64,000 nucleotides of DNA from contig NZ_JANBBF010000010.1 of NCBI RefSeq assembly GCF_024648885.1, positions 682,001-746,000 of the forward strand, given 5' to 3'. Origin of the DNA: Prauserella salsuginis (lineage in GTDB: Bacteria > Actinomycetota > Actinomycetes > Mycobacteriales > Pseudonocardiaceae). The notes beneath the pieces are model-generated. The model did not search any database. It was given only the letters and a program-made list of their open reading frames with translations, and was not told the origin of the DNA. This document shows positions 56,308 through 64,000 of this stretch, piece after piece; the first letter of the stretch is position 1, and each line of letters starts with the position of its first letter. The position numbers and the translations under genes are program-made.

Positions 56308-56937
56308 CTAGCCGTGAGCGGGCGCCTCGGGCGATGCTTCGCGCGGAATTACTCCGACCGCGCGCGACACGAAGGCCACCGCGAGATCGATCGCCCGCGG
56401 CAGCTCCTCCGGCGGCACGTCGACGACCTGGCGGGCCCCGAGCGCCGCACTGACCATCGGTGCCAGCACCGCCACGTCCTGCTGTGGCCACCGGCCCCGG
56501 CGCATGCCCTCCTCGAGGATGCTGTTGAGCATGCGGCCGATCGGGTCGGCGTGCGCGGCGATGCGCCGGTACGACGACGGCGCGAGCGCCGAGGCCAGCG
56601 TCGCTCCGGGCGGCAGGTGGTAGTCGGCGAGGGTCTCGAGTTGCAGCCGCGCGAACACTGCGAGCTTGTCGGCCGGGTCGTCGACCGCGTCGACGGCGTC
56701 GGTCAGCCGCGTGACGTAGCGGGACACCTCGTCCTCGACGAACGCCACCAGCAGATGCTCACGGTCGGGGAAGTGGTTGTACATCGCGGTGCGGCCCACG
56801 CCCGCCTCCGCGGCGACCCCGGACAGCGTGATCGCCTCGAACCCGCGCTCGTACAGCTGGTTCCGGAGGGCGTCGAACACCTTCTCGCGCACCTGCCTGC
56901 GGTGCTCGTCCAGCGAGCTTCCGATGATCTTCGGCAT
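56308..56937 (-). CDS. TetR family transcriptional regulator
   Basis: This 209-residue regulator has an N-terminal TetR helix-turn-helix: VREKVFDALRNQLYERGFEAITLSGVAAEAGVGRTAMYNHFPDREHLLVAFVEDEV. The ligand-binding part is helical and variable. ATG 56937 follows GAAAGG. It is upstream of heme oxygenase in one transcription unit, so autoregulation together with heme oxygenase is likely. A long in-frame extension upstream is only the antisense shadow of the ligase gene's other frame and is rejected. Confidence 0.9.
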   Translation of the reverse strand: MPKIIGSSLDEHRRQVREKVFDALRNQLYERGFEAITLSGVAAEAGVGRTAMYNHFPDREHLLVAFVEDEVSRYVTRLTDAVDAVDDPADKLAVFARLQLETLADYHLPPGATLASALAPSSYRRIAAHADPIGRMLNSILEEGMRRGRWPQQDVAVLAPMVSAALGARQVVDVPPEELPRAIDLAVAFVSRAVGVIPREASPEAPAHG

Positions 56938-56966
56938 CGCCGCGCCTTTCGTCGCCGGGCCATCGT

Positions 56967-58463
56967 TCAGCGTACCGGCCAGTCGTGCACGGGGTCCCCG
57001 GCGCGCGCGAGTTCGAGGTAGTCGCCGAGCATCACGGCCAGCGCCGAATCCCGGGTCAGCCCGCGGTCCTGCGCCGCGGCGACGGCCTCGCGCTGCCACA
57101 CACTGCCGTTGCGCTTGGTGACGCACCGGCGCTCGATGACCCCGAGATAGCGGTCGATCACGGTCTCGGAGACCCCGGAGCTGCGCAGTCCCTCGTGCGC
57201 CAGCGGCAGCAGGACCCGAAGTGCCAGCTCGTCGGGCGGGATGGATCCGATGCCGGGCCAGTAGAACTGTGCGTCGAAACCGTGCCGCGCGCCCGCGTGC
57301 AGGTTCTGTTCGGCGGCCTGGAACGACATGCGCGTCCACACGGGCCGTTCCTCCTCCGCGAGCGCGCGCTGGGCGCCGTAGAACAGGGCCGCGTTGGCCA
57401 TGATGTCCACCACCGTGGGGCCCGCGGGCAGCACCCGGTTCTCGACCCGCAGGTGCGGCGCCCCGTCCACGACGTCGTACACCGGCCGGTTCCACCGCCA
57501 CACGGTCCCGTTGTGCAGCCGCAACTCGGTCAGCCGTGGGACCCGGCCGTCGGCGAGCGTGTCCATCGGGTCCTCGTCGTCGGTCTCCGGGAGCAGCCCG
57601 GGGAAGTAGCGCAGGTTCTCCTCGAACAGGTCGAAGATCGAGGTGATCCACCGTTCGCCGAACCAGACGCGTGGGCGGACGCCCTGGTTCTTCAGCTCGT
57701 CCGGACGGGTGTCGGTGGCCTGGAGGAACAGCGGGATGCGGGTCTCGGCCCACAGCGACTTGCCGAGCAGGAACGGCGAGTTCGCCCCGAGCGCCACCTG
57801 CGGTCCGGCCAGGCACTGCGCGGCGTTCCAGTGCGCGGCGAAGTCGTCCGGTGCCACCTGCAGGTGCAGCTGCACCGAGGTGCACGCCGCCTCCGGCAGG
57901 ATCGACTCGGCGTAGGTGTGCAGGTCCTCCGCCTGCCCGCCCGGCAGGCCGGTGCCCTCGAGTGACAGCAGTGGGCATTCGCCGCGGGTGGCGAGGATGC
58001 GGTCGTTCAGCAGGGCGTATCGCGGGTTGTCGGTGAGCCATTTCTGGTCGAAGTGTTCGTCGCCGAGCGTCGGCAGGATGCCGATCATGGCAACCTGCGC
58101 GCCCTTGCCGACCGCCTTGGCCTCCGCCCGGCCGATGTGGGCGTTCAGATCACCTTCGAGCTGCAACGCCGATTCGCCGTCGAGCGGGCGCGGCGGCACG
58201 TTGAGCTCGATGTTGTGCTGGGAGAGCTCGGTGGTGAACAGCTCGTCGTCGATCGAGGCCAGCACGGCCGCATTCGACATCGACGGGCGCATCGCCCTGT
58301 CGACGAGGTTCAGTTCCACCTCGAGACCGATGTGCTTGCGCGGGAACGTGAAGTGTTCCTCGGCGAGCATGCGGGCGAAGGTGTCGAGGCAGCGTTGCAT
58401 CTTGTCGCGGTACCGGCCTCGTTCGTGTGGGGGACGGCTTCTCGGAGCGACGTCCTGACCCAT
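56967..58463 (-). CDS. glutamate-cysteine ligase family (GCS2) protein
   Basis: This 498-residue protein belongs to the GCS2 ATP-dependent carboxylate-amine ligase family. It has the start of the fold in FPRKHIGLEVELNLVD, TTELSQHNIELNVPPRPL, QLHLQVAPDDFAAHWNAAQCLAGPQVALGANSPFLLG, and RLHNGTVWRWNRPVYD. Such actinobacterial proteins include EgtA-like and uncharacterised ligases; no ergothioneine genes are nearby, so the product is open. ATG 58463 follows GGGAGGAAGG. The TetR gene begins 29 bases after its stop on the same strand, so the order ligase-TetR-heme oxygenase may be one operon. Confidence 0.87.
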   Translation of the reverse strand: MGQDVAPRSRPPHERGRYRDKMQRCLDTFARMLAEEHFTFPRKHIGLEVELNLVDRAMRPSMSNAAVLASIDDELFTTELSQHNIELNVPPRPLDGESALQLEGDLNAHIGRAEAKAVGKGAQVAMIGILPTLGDEHFDQKWLTDNPRYALLNDRILATRGECPLLSLEGTGLPGGQAEDLHTYAESILPEAACTSVQLHLQVAPDDFAAHWNAAQCLAGPQVALGANSPFLLGKSLWAETRIPLFLQATDTRPDELKNQGVRPRVWFGERWITSIFDLFEENLRYFPGLLPETDDEDPMDTLADGRVPRLTELRLHNGTVWRWNRPVYDVVDGAPHLRVENRVLPAGPTVVDIMANAALFYGAQRALAEEERPVWTRMSFQAAEQNLHAGARHGFDAQFYWPGIGSIPPDELALRVLLPLAHEGLRSSGVSETVIDRYLGVIERRCVTKRNGSVWQREAVAAAQDRGLTRDSALAVMLGDYLELARAGDPVHDWPVR

Positions 58464-58685
58464 CGGCACCTTCCTCCCGAGTAACCGCGACGCCTCGTGC
58501 CACGGCAATGTCCGTGGCAGAAGGCGACGTTGGCACATTGCACGCGCGGCCGACCAGCGGCCAAACCGGTGCACTGCGAGGTGTGGGCTTCACACTCCGC
58601 GAGGTGCCATCCCTCGCACGAACGAGGGACCCGACGTTCGGAGCACCGATGCCTGCGCCGGCAGGTGCAATGGGACACTCTGCGC

Positions 58686-59537
58686 GTGGCCGGCCGATTG
58701 CAGTTGATTTACACCGACGACGTCGGGGACGAACGGCTCGACGAGTTCCGCGACCTCACGACCGCCGACCGCAGACCCGACCGCCCCGGCGGGCGCGGGC
58801 TCGTCATCGCGGAGGGCACCGTCGTCGTGCGCCGGCTCGCGGACTCGCCGTACCCGGTGCGGGCGCTGCTCGGCGTGCAGCGGCGGGTCGACGAACTGGC
58901 AGGCGACCTGGCCGACCTCGACGTGCCCGCCTACGTCACGCCGGCCGACGTGATGGCGGACGTCGTCGGCTTCCACCTCAACCGCGGCGTGCTCGCCACG
59001 GCGGACCGTGCTCCGCAGCCGTCGGTGGCCGACCTCGTCGGTGGTGGCGCCAGGGTGATCGCCGTCCTCGAAGGCGTCGGCGATCACGAGAACCTCGGTG
59101 CGCTGTTCCGGAACGCGGCCGCGCTCGGCGTCGATGGCGTGCTCCTCGGGCCGGGCTGCTCCGATCCGCTGTACCGCCGCAGCGTGCGCGTGTCGATGGG
59201 CCACGTGCTGCGCGTGCCGTTCGCCGTGGCGAGCGGACCCGCCGAGTGGAAGGCTGCGCTGGAGACCGTGCGGGAAGCGGGATTCCGGCTGGCCGCGTTG
59301 ACGCCGCGGCCGGGGTCCGTCCCGCTGTGGGAGGCAGCGGGCGACGAGAAGGTGGCGCTAATGCTGGGTTCGGAGGGACACGGGCTCTCCGACGAGGCCA
59401 TGGCTGCGGCCGACGTCGCCGTGTCGGTTCCCATGGCTGACGGGGTCGACTCGCTCAACGTCGCGACGACCGGTGCGGTGGCGTTCTACGAGCTCACCGT
59501 GCGCAGAGAGGGGGTCGTCGCGGATGCACGGCGCTGA
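58686..59537 (+). CDS. TrmH/SpoU family RNA 2'-O-ribose methyltransferase, Rv0881-like
   Basis: This 283-residue enzyme has an N-terminal substrate-binding domain (LVIAEGTVVVRRLADSPYPVRALLG) and a C-terminal SPOUT domain with the trefoil-knot motifs: VLEGVGDHENLGALFRNAAALGVDGVLLG, VALMLGSEGHGLSDE and VPMADGVDSLNVATTGAVAFYEL. It should methylate 23S rRNA or tRNA with S-adenosylmethionine. GTG 58686 is proposed; no clear ribosome-binding site is visible. Its last 14 bases overlap the DUF2537 gene. Confidence 0.92.
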   Translation: MAGRLQLIYTDDVGDERLDEFRDLTTADRRPDRPGGRGLVIAEGTVVVRRLADSPYPVRALLGVQRRVDELAGDLADLDVPAYVTPADVMADVVGFHLNRGVLATADRAPQPSVADLVGGGARVIAVLEGVGDHENLGALFRNAAALGVDGVLLGPGCSDPLYRRSVRVSMGHVLRVPFAVASGPAEWKAALETVREAGFRLAALTPRPGSVPLWEAAGDEKVALMLGSEGHGLSDEAMAAADVAVSVPMADGVDSLNVATTGAVAFYELTVRREGVVADARR

Positions 59538-60234
59538 ACTCGAACTCGATGTGGACGGCGATCGTGCCGTGCTCGTCGGCACCGGGGGCAGGACGGCCGA
59601 TCCCGCGGCGTTCTCGCTCGGCGGTGAGCTGACCGACGCGCTGCACGAGTGGGCACGGGTCTCGGCCGTGGTGGGCGCGGGTGCCGGCCGTGCCGCCGGT
59701 CCCGGCGGTACGGGCGCCGTGGACGCGCGCGAAGGGGAGGCGGTCGTCGCGCACCGGGGCAGGCAGCTCGCCGGCCGTGTCGCCGCCGCACTCGGCGTCT
59801 CGGTGAGCTACCGCGACCCCGTGGCCGGCCGGACGTTCGTGGCCGTGCCGCCCGCCGAGGAAGCCGGCGGCGAGGCGGAACCGCCCAGTCCCGGAGCACC
59901 TGGCGGGCGCCAGGTGCACGGCCGGTTCGACGCCCTCGCCGAGTGGTGGCGGGTGCAGGCCGCCCAGAACCCCGGTCCGGTGCCCTGGGGTACCGGAGTG
60001 CTGGTCGGTGCGTTCTTCGCCGTCGTGATGATCGTGGCGATGCTCGCGCTGGCCGGCGCACTGGCGTCGGCGACGCACGGGCTGGTGGCGATCGTCGCCG
60101 CGCTCGTGGTGAGTGCGGGGCTCGCACCGTCGCTGTGGCTCGGCAGGCGGGTCCCGGTGGTGCGCTGGATCGTGGGCGGTGTCGCGGCCGGCATCGCGCT
60201 CTCGTGGATCGGTGTGCTCGTCATCGTGCTCTGA
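59524..60234 (+). CDS. DUF2537 membrane protein, Rv0882-like
   Basis: This 236-residue protein has a soluble N-terminal half (LELDVDGDRAVLVGTGGRTADPAAFSLGGELTDALHEWARV, with SYRDPVAGRTFVAVPP) and a C-terminal half with three to four helices (VPWGTGVLVGAFFAVVMIVAMLALAGAL to WIVGGVAAGIALSWIGVLVIVL), as in DUF2537. The function is unknown. The ATG lies inside the end of the methyltransferase gene behind AGAGGGGG, so expression is coupled. The same two genes are adjacent in M. tuberculosis (from memory). Confidence 0.86.
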   Translation: MHGAELELDVDGDRAVLVGTGGRTADPAAFSLGGELTDALHEWARVSAVVGAGAGRAAGPGGTGAVDAREGEAVVAHRGRQLAGRVAAALGVSVSYRDPVAGRTFVAVPPAEEAGGEAEPPSPGAPGGRQVHGRFDALAEWWRVQAAQNPGPVPWGTGVLVGAFFAVVMIVAMLALAGALASATHGLVAIVAALVVSAGLAPSLWLGRRVPVVRWIVGGVAAGIALSWIGVLVIVL

Positions 60235-60454
60235 CGGCTTGCGCCACCGCCGACCTCGTGTGATGACTAACACATTTCACTCGTTCGAGAACGGACATTC
60301 GCACCAGTGTGGACAGTGCGCAGCCGCAGGTCAGTGGCCCGATGCGCCGTCACATCACGGTTCACGAGTCGATAACGACCAGGTCGGAGTCTTGCCGAGG
60401 GGGTCGAGCACGGGTATCGCGCCGGTCGGCGCAAGCGGCCGTTCGGGGGACCGG

Positions 60455-60460
60455 TACTTT
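60455..60460 (+). promoter_or_regulatory. -10 element of a leaderless epimerase promoter
   Basis: TACTTT ends seven bases before the ATG at 60468, and no ribosome-binding sequence is present, which fits leaderless transcription. Confidence 0.5.
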
Positions 60461-60467
60461 ACGGCCC

Positions 60468-61412
60468 ATGGCTTCGTCGAATCCTCAAGACGTGTGCAAC
60501 GTCGTCGTCACCGGTGGTAGTGGCTTCATCGGACGCGCGGTCGTCGCGAAGTTCCGCGAGCGCGGCGCGCGGGTCACGGTCATCGACAGGGAACCCTCGC
60601 CGTACCCCGACGACGAGGGCGTCGTGCACGTCCAGGGCGACCTGAAGGACGCCGAGGTGCGTGAGCAGGCGATCCGGCCCGGCGTCGACGGCATCGTCCA
60701 CCTGGCCGCGATCACGTCGGTGCTGAAGTCGGTCGAGATGCCGGCCGAGACGTACGCCGAGAACGTCGGGATCACCCACGAGCTGCTCGAGCTCGCCCGG
60801 ATCCACGAGGTGCCGCGATTCATCCTGGCCTCGACGAACGCCGTGGTCGGCGACGTCGGCACGGCCACGATCAACCCGGACCTGCCCCTCGCGCCGCTCA
60901 CGCCGTACGGCGCGACGAAGGCGGCCTGCGAGATGCTCATGTCGGGCTATGCGGGCGCATACGGCGTCAAGACCACGGCGCTGCGGTTCACGAACGTCTA
61001 CGGCCCCGGCATGTCGCACAAGGACAGCTTCATCCCGCGCCTGATGCGCGCCGCGCTGACTGGTGAGGGCGTGAAGGTCTACGGCGACGGCCAGCAGAAG
61101 CGCGACCTCGTCTTCCTCGACGACATCGTTTCCGGCATCACCGGTGCGTGGGACACGCAGTACGTCGGACGTGCGATCCTCGGTGGCGGCAAGTCGGTGT
61201 CGGTGCTGGACATGATCGACGGCGTGCGCGCGGTGACGGGCGCCGAGCTCCCGGTCGAGCACGTGCCGGCTCCCGGCGGTGAGATGCCGGCCGTGATCGT
61301 CGACATCTCGGGTAGCGCCGACACGATCGGGTACACCCCGTCGTACGACCTCAAGGCCGGGCTCGCCGCGACCTGGGAGTACTTCCAGAAGGCCGCTGCA
61401 GCCACGGGCTGA
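60468..61412 (+). CDS. NAD-dependent epimerase/dehydratase (nucleotide-sugar)
   Basis: This 314-residue extended SDR protein has the cofactor motif TGGSGFIGRAV at residues 15-25. Catalytic residues are seen in LASTNAVVG (Ser/Thr region) and PYGATKAACE (Tyr-x3-Lys), and it has LRFTNVYGPGM and the conserved RDLVFLDDIV. It most resembles UDP-glucose 4-epimerase and dTDP-glucose dehydratase-like enzymes. The sugar is not predictable. It is 39 bases upstream of a membrane glycosyltransferase fusion and may supply or modify its nucleotide-sugar donor. Confidence 0.9.
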   Translation: MASSNPQDVCNVVVTGGSGFIGRAVVAKFRERGARVTVIDREPSPYPDDEGVVHVQGDLKDAEVREQAIRPGVDGIVHLAAITSVLKSVEMPAETYAENVGITHELLELARIHEVPRFILASTNAVVGDVGTATINPDLPLAPLTPYGATKAACEMLMSGYAGAYGVKTTALRFTNVYGPGMSHKDSFIPRLMRAALTGEGVKVYGDGQQKRDLVFLDDIVSGITGAWDTQYVGRAILGGGKSVSVLDMIDGVRAVTGAELPVEHVPAPGGEMPAVIVDISGSADTIGYTPSYDLKAGLAATWEYFQKAAAATG

Positions 61413-61451
61413 GCCGCCGCCGCTGAGCCGACCGACGAGAGAGATCGCCGA

Positions 61452-63728
61452 GTGTCCACCTTTCTCCGCCGTCACTGGCTGCTGCTGTTGCTGCTGGCCG
61501 GCGGCGTTGCCCTGCGGGTCGTGACGTGGCTGGCGTACCAGCCCGCACTGCTGTACATCGATACGTTCCGCTACCTGGGCAACCTGGAAGAGCTCCGGCC
61601 GACGGACCTCAACCCGCTCGGATACACGGTCGTACTCAAGTTCCTGCTGGAGTTCGGCGGGTTCGCCTGGGCACAGGCGGCCCAGCACATCATCGGGATC
61701 CTGCTCGCGCTCGTGCTGTACCGGCTGGCCATGCGCTACACCGAGCGGGGGTGGCTCTCGGCGATCGTGGCCGCGCCGGTGCTGCTGGACGCCTACCAGC
61801 TGCAGATCGAAGCGAATCTCATGTCCGAGATCGTCTTCCAGGCGCTGCTGGTGGGCATGCTGTGGGCGCTGCTCTCCCGCGGGGAACTGACGTGGAAGCG
61901 CGCCGCGGTGGCCGGTGCGCTGCTCGCGGCCGCGGTGCTCACCCGGACGATCGGCCTCGTCGTCGCGGTCCCGTTCGTGCTGTTCCTGCTGCTCGCATTC
62001 GGTGGGCTGAAGGCGTGGAAGACCCGTGCCGGCCGCAGGCACGTGGCCGGCAGGACGGTCGCGGGCCTGGCCGGAGTGGCGCTCGTGCTCCTCGGCTACA
62101 TGTCGTACTACGCGACCTACGCGGGTCACTTCGGGCTGACCGGGGCGACGAACAACGTGCTGTACGGCCGTACGGCCACCTTCGCCGACTGCAGTCAGCT
62201 GCCGGACGACGAGGGGCTGCGGCTGATGTGCCCCGAGGAGCCGCTCGGCCAGCGCCAATCGGTCGACTTCTACACGCACTTCCAGTACGGCTCTGCGGAT
62301 TGGCCGGCCGAGCCGCTGCCGGACGAGCGGGACAAGGCGACCCTGGCGAAGCAGTTCTCCTACGCGGTGATCCTGAACCAGCCGCTCGACCTGCTCGGCG
62401 AAGTGCTCTACGACTTCGGCAAGAACTTCGTCCCGGTGAAGGAGACGTTCCACAACGACGTCCCCGCCGAACGATGGCATTTCCAGTCGCACTATCCGTA
62501 CCACGATGTGGGGACGGAGACGCCTCAGGTGTACCAGGCGTGGACACTCGCTTATGATGACGAGTTGCCCCACGCCGATCGGGCGCTCGCGTCCTTTATG
62601 CGTGATTATCAACAGAACGGCGGTTACACCTGGGGGCCACTGCTCGCAGTGTTCCTGCTGTTGGGCATCCTTGGTGTCGTCGGAGTAGGAAAGGCACGCA
62701 GATCACCACTTCGGTCTGGTGCTTTTCTCGCCACCGGCAGCGCGCTCATCATCCTGGCGGGTTCAGCCGCGTTCGAGTTCTCCTGGAGGTATCAGTTGCC
62801 TGCGCTCGTCCTGCTGCCGATCGGCGGCGTGTTGGGTCTGGCCGCGATGTTCGGAATGGGGAAGAAGCCCGCTGGGGGCGGCCGTCGTCCCAAGATGGAC
62901 GACTACCCCGACGACGTCGACACCGCGGCCGTATCCGAGTTCCGCAGCCGCTACGGCGAAGCACCGCTGAGCCCCCTCGTGGTGGTCATCGCGGCCTTCA
63001 ACGAGGCCAAGGGCATCACCCCGGTGCTGCAGAACATGCCCACCCACTGCGGGGACATCCCGGTCTCGACGCTCGTCGTCGTCGACGGCGCGACCGACGG
63101 CACCGCCGAGATCGCCAGGGAGGCCGGTGCGTACGTCTGTGAGGCCCCGAAGAACCGCGGTCAGGGTGGTGCGCTGCGGCTCGGCTACCATCTCGCCAAC
63201 GAGTGCGGAGCCGACTGGGTCGTCACGACCGACGCCGACGGTCAGTACGACAACAACGAACTTCCGATGCTGATGAAGCCGCTGCTCGACGGCACCGCCG
63301 ACTTCGTGACGGGCTCGCGCCGTCTCGGTTCCGGCAAGTACGACAGCAGCGTCCGCTGGCTGGGCGTGCGTGTGTTCGCGTGGCTGGCATCGCTGCTGAC
63401 GATGCAGAAGATCACCGACACGTCGTTCGGCTTCCGCGCCATGCCCGCGGACCTCGCGGCGTCGGTGACGCTGCGCGAGCCGCAGTACCAGGCGTCCGAG
63501 CTGCTGCTGGGTGTCATGGCGAAGGGTGCGCGGGTGCTCGAGGTGCCGATGACCATGGAGCTTCGCAACAACGGTGCCAGCAAGAAGGGCGGCAGCATCA
63601 AGTACGGCGCGAACTACTCGCGGGTGATGCTCGGGACGTGGCTGCGCGAGTACGTCTTCCGCGGCGGCAAGCGCAGGCCCTACGCGGGCAGGTCGGCACC
63701 GGAGCCGGGCGAGCGTAATCCGGCCTGA
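61452..63728 (+). CDS. fusion of membrane GT-C-type domain and GT2 glycosyltransferase
   Basis: This 758-residue protein has two enzyme-like halves. Residues 1-480 contain about ten to eleven membrane helices with a long extracytoplasmic loop (residues about 225-395), like polyprenyl-phosphate-dependent GT-C glycosyltransferases; FRYLGNLEELRPTDLNPLGYTV near the start is in place of the GT-C catalytic loop. Residues 505-740 are a GT2 (GT-A fold) domain: PLVVVIAAFNEAKGI, VVDGATDGTAEIAREAG, NRGQGGALRLGYHLA, and TTDADGQYD with the metal-binding DxD near residue 594. A model is that the GT2 half loads a lipid carrier and the GT-C half transfers the sugar outside. GTG 61452 follows GAGAGAGA. Confidence 0.88.
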   Translation: MSTFLRRHWLLLLLLAGGVALRVVTWLAYQPALLYIDTFRYLGNLEELRPTDLNPLGYTVVLKFLLEFGGFAWAQAAQHIIGILLALVLYRLAMRYTERGWLSAIVAAPVLLDAYQLQIEANLMSEIVFQALLVGMLWALLSRGELTWKRAAVAGALLAAAVLTRTIGLVVAVPFVLFLLLAFGGLKAWKTRAGRRHVAGRTVAGLAGVALVLLGYMSYYATYAGHFGLTGATNNVLYGRTATFADCSQLPDDEGLRLMCPEEPLGQRQSVDFYTHFQYGSADWPAEPLPDERDKATLAKQFSYAVILNQPLDLLGEVLYDFGKNFVPVKETFHNDVPAERWHFQSHYPYHDVGTETPQVYQAWTLAYDDELPHADRALASFMRDYQQNGGYTWGPLLAVFLLLGILGVVGVGKARRSPLRSGAFLATGSALIILAGSAAFEFSWRYQLPALVLLPIGGVLGLAAMFGMGKKPAGGGRRPKMDDYPDDVDTAAVSEFRSRYGEAPLSPLVVVIAAFNEAKGITPVLQNMPTHCGDIPVSTLVVVDGATDGTAEIAREAGAYVCEAPKNRGQGGALRLGYHLANECGADWVVTTDADGQYDNNELPMLMKPLLDGTADFVTGSRRLGSGKYDSSVRWLGVRVFAWLASLLTMQKITDTSFGFRAMPADLAASVTLREPQYQASELLLGVMAKGARVLEVPMTMELRNNGASKKGGSIKYGANYSRVMLGTWLREYVFRGGKRRPYAGRSAPEPGERNPA

Positions 63729-63756
63729 GAGGCCTGCTGAGGCCACGACAGCTACG

Positions 63757-63794
63757 AAGGCCCCTGGGACCCGTCGACGGGTCCCAGGGGCCTT
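63757..63794. terminator. perfect 19-bp hairpin terminator
   Basis: A 38-base perfect palindrome (63757-63775 with 63776-63794, effectively about 17 bp with a tetraloop) follows the glycosyltransferase gene and directly abuts the stop of the proposed minus-strand gene at the right edge. It can terminate both. Confidence 0.88.
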
Positions 63795-64000
63795 TCACTG
63801 TCTTCTGGGCGGTGCTTCTCCGTGCGGCCGTCCAGAAGCGGGCTGCGGTGTCGTCGGGCTGTCGGACTTGCTGTGCCGCCGGACCGCGCCGCCGGAATGT
63901 GGTGCCGGACTGTGCCGTGGGACCGCGCCGCCGGGCTGCTGTCCGTGCCGTCCCGGAGCCGACGCGGATCCGAGCGGGCACGCCGCCGCGTCGTCTGGAC
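63795..64000 (-). CDS. partial gene at right edge, low-complexity C-terminus
   Basis: A minus-strand frame open to the window edge ends with TGA at 63797-63795, directly before the terminator hairpin. The visible 67 residues are Pro/Ser/Arg/Gly-rich (for example GGAVPRHSPAPHSGGAVRRHS) and end EAPPRRQ. In M. tuberculosis the gene after Rv0882 on the opposite strand is, from memory, the SepH septation protein gene, which in many actinobacteria ends in such a tail. The identity is inferred from position only. Confidence 0.4.
   Translation of the reverse strand, partial: PDDAAACPLGSASAPGRHGQQPGGAVPRHSPAPHSGGAVRRHSKSDSPTTPQPASGRPHGEAPPRRQ

Noticed and set aside
63598-63981. 127-codon minus-strand open frame at the right edge
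   Set aside because: It runs antisense through the end of the glycosyltransferase gene and the terminator hairpin; the alternative frame ending at 63795 respects both.

Overview
The window is GC-rich chromosomal DNA of an actinomycete. Several things indicate this: frequent GTG and TTG starts, a resuscitation-promoting factor, a mycobacterial-type XPB helicase, conservon-type signalling genes, a DtxR/IdeR-type iron box, and the families DUF2530, DUF2537, DUF2771 and DUF3027. The overall style suggests Pseudonocardiaceae (Saccharomonospora/Prauserella/Amycolatopsis-like), but I have made no database comparison.

The backbone follows, as I recall it, the gene order of Mycobacterium tuberculosis Rv0861c to Rv0882: XPB helicase (1075-2721), helicase-associated protein (18212-20446), small Rv0863-like protein (20560-20748), MoaC (22298), Mog and MoaE (here fused, 22936-23955), RpfA (24217-24858), MoaD (26200), MoaA (26471), YccF (37984), cold-shock protein (42386), DUF2771 lipoprotein (42886), MFS (43409), DUF3027 (46602), DUF2530 (50652), MarR (52538), TrmH-type rRNA methyltransferase (58686) and DUF2537 (59524). 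Blocks not in that order sit between these anchors.

Region by region: 0.1-2.7 kb carries a DUF4253 protein and XPB. 2.9-18.1 kb is an accessory signalling and transport block with two NIT-domain histidine-kinase-like proteins, a four-gene NitT/TauT-type ABC importer on the minus strand, a full conservon (kinase, roadblock, DUF742, GTPase) and a partial second one (roadblock, DUF742). 18.2-31.0 kb holds the helicase partner, NAD-malic enzyme, molybdopterin synthesis (moaC, mog-moaE, moaD, moaA), rpfA with a long structured leader, and a molybdate uptake operon (HTH-TOBE regulator, modA, modB, modC). 31.0-42.8 kb carries hydrolases, a LuxR regulator, a two-subunit molybdenum hydroxylase that could use the cofactor made next door, YccF, PhzF, an acyl-CoA synthetase and the cold-shock protein. 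42.9-54.4 kb holds envelope proteins, a sacsin/Hsp90-like ATPase, a purine permease and a MarR/MFS pair. 54.4-64 kb has superoxide dismutase, heme oxygenase with its TetR regulator, a glutamate-cysteine-ligase-family enzyme, rRNA methyltransferase, an epimerase and a GT-C/GT2 fusion. The right edge probably cuts a minus-strand gene.

The strongest candidates for something new are three. First, an iron box plus a strong hairpin just after an MFS gene at 54354-54459 looks like an iron-controlled small RNA. Second, the rpfA leader (about 24859-25076) has pseudoknot topology and a CRP-like box upstream. Third, the 15-kb signalling and transport block separates two helicase-related genes that are neighbours elsewhere. 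In-frame 15-21 bp tandem repeats recur in many unrelated genes. No tRNA, rRNA, CRISPR array, insertion sequence or phage gene was seen.
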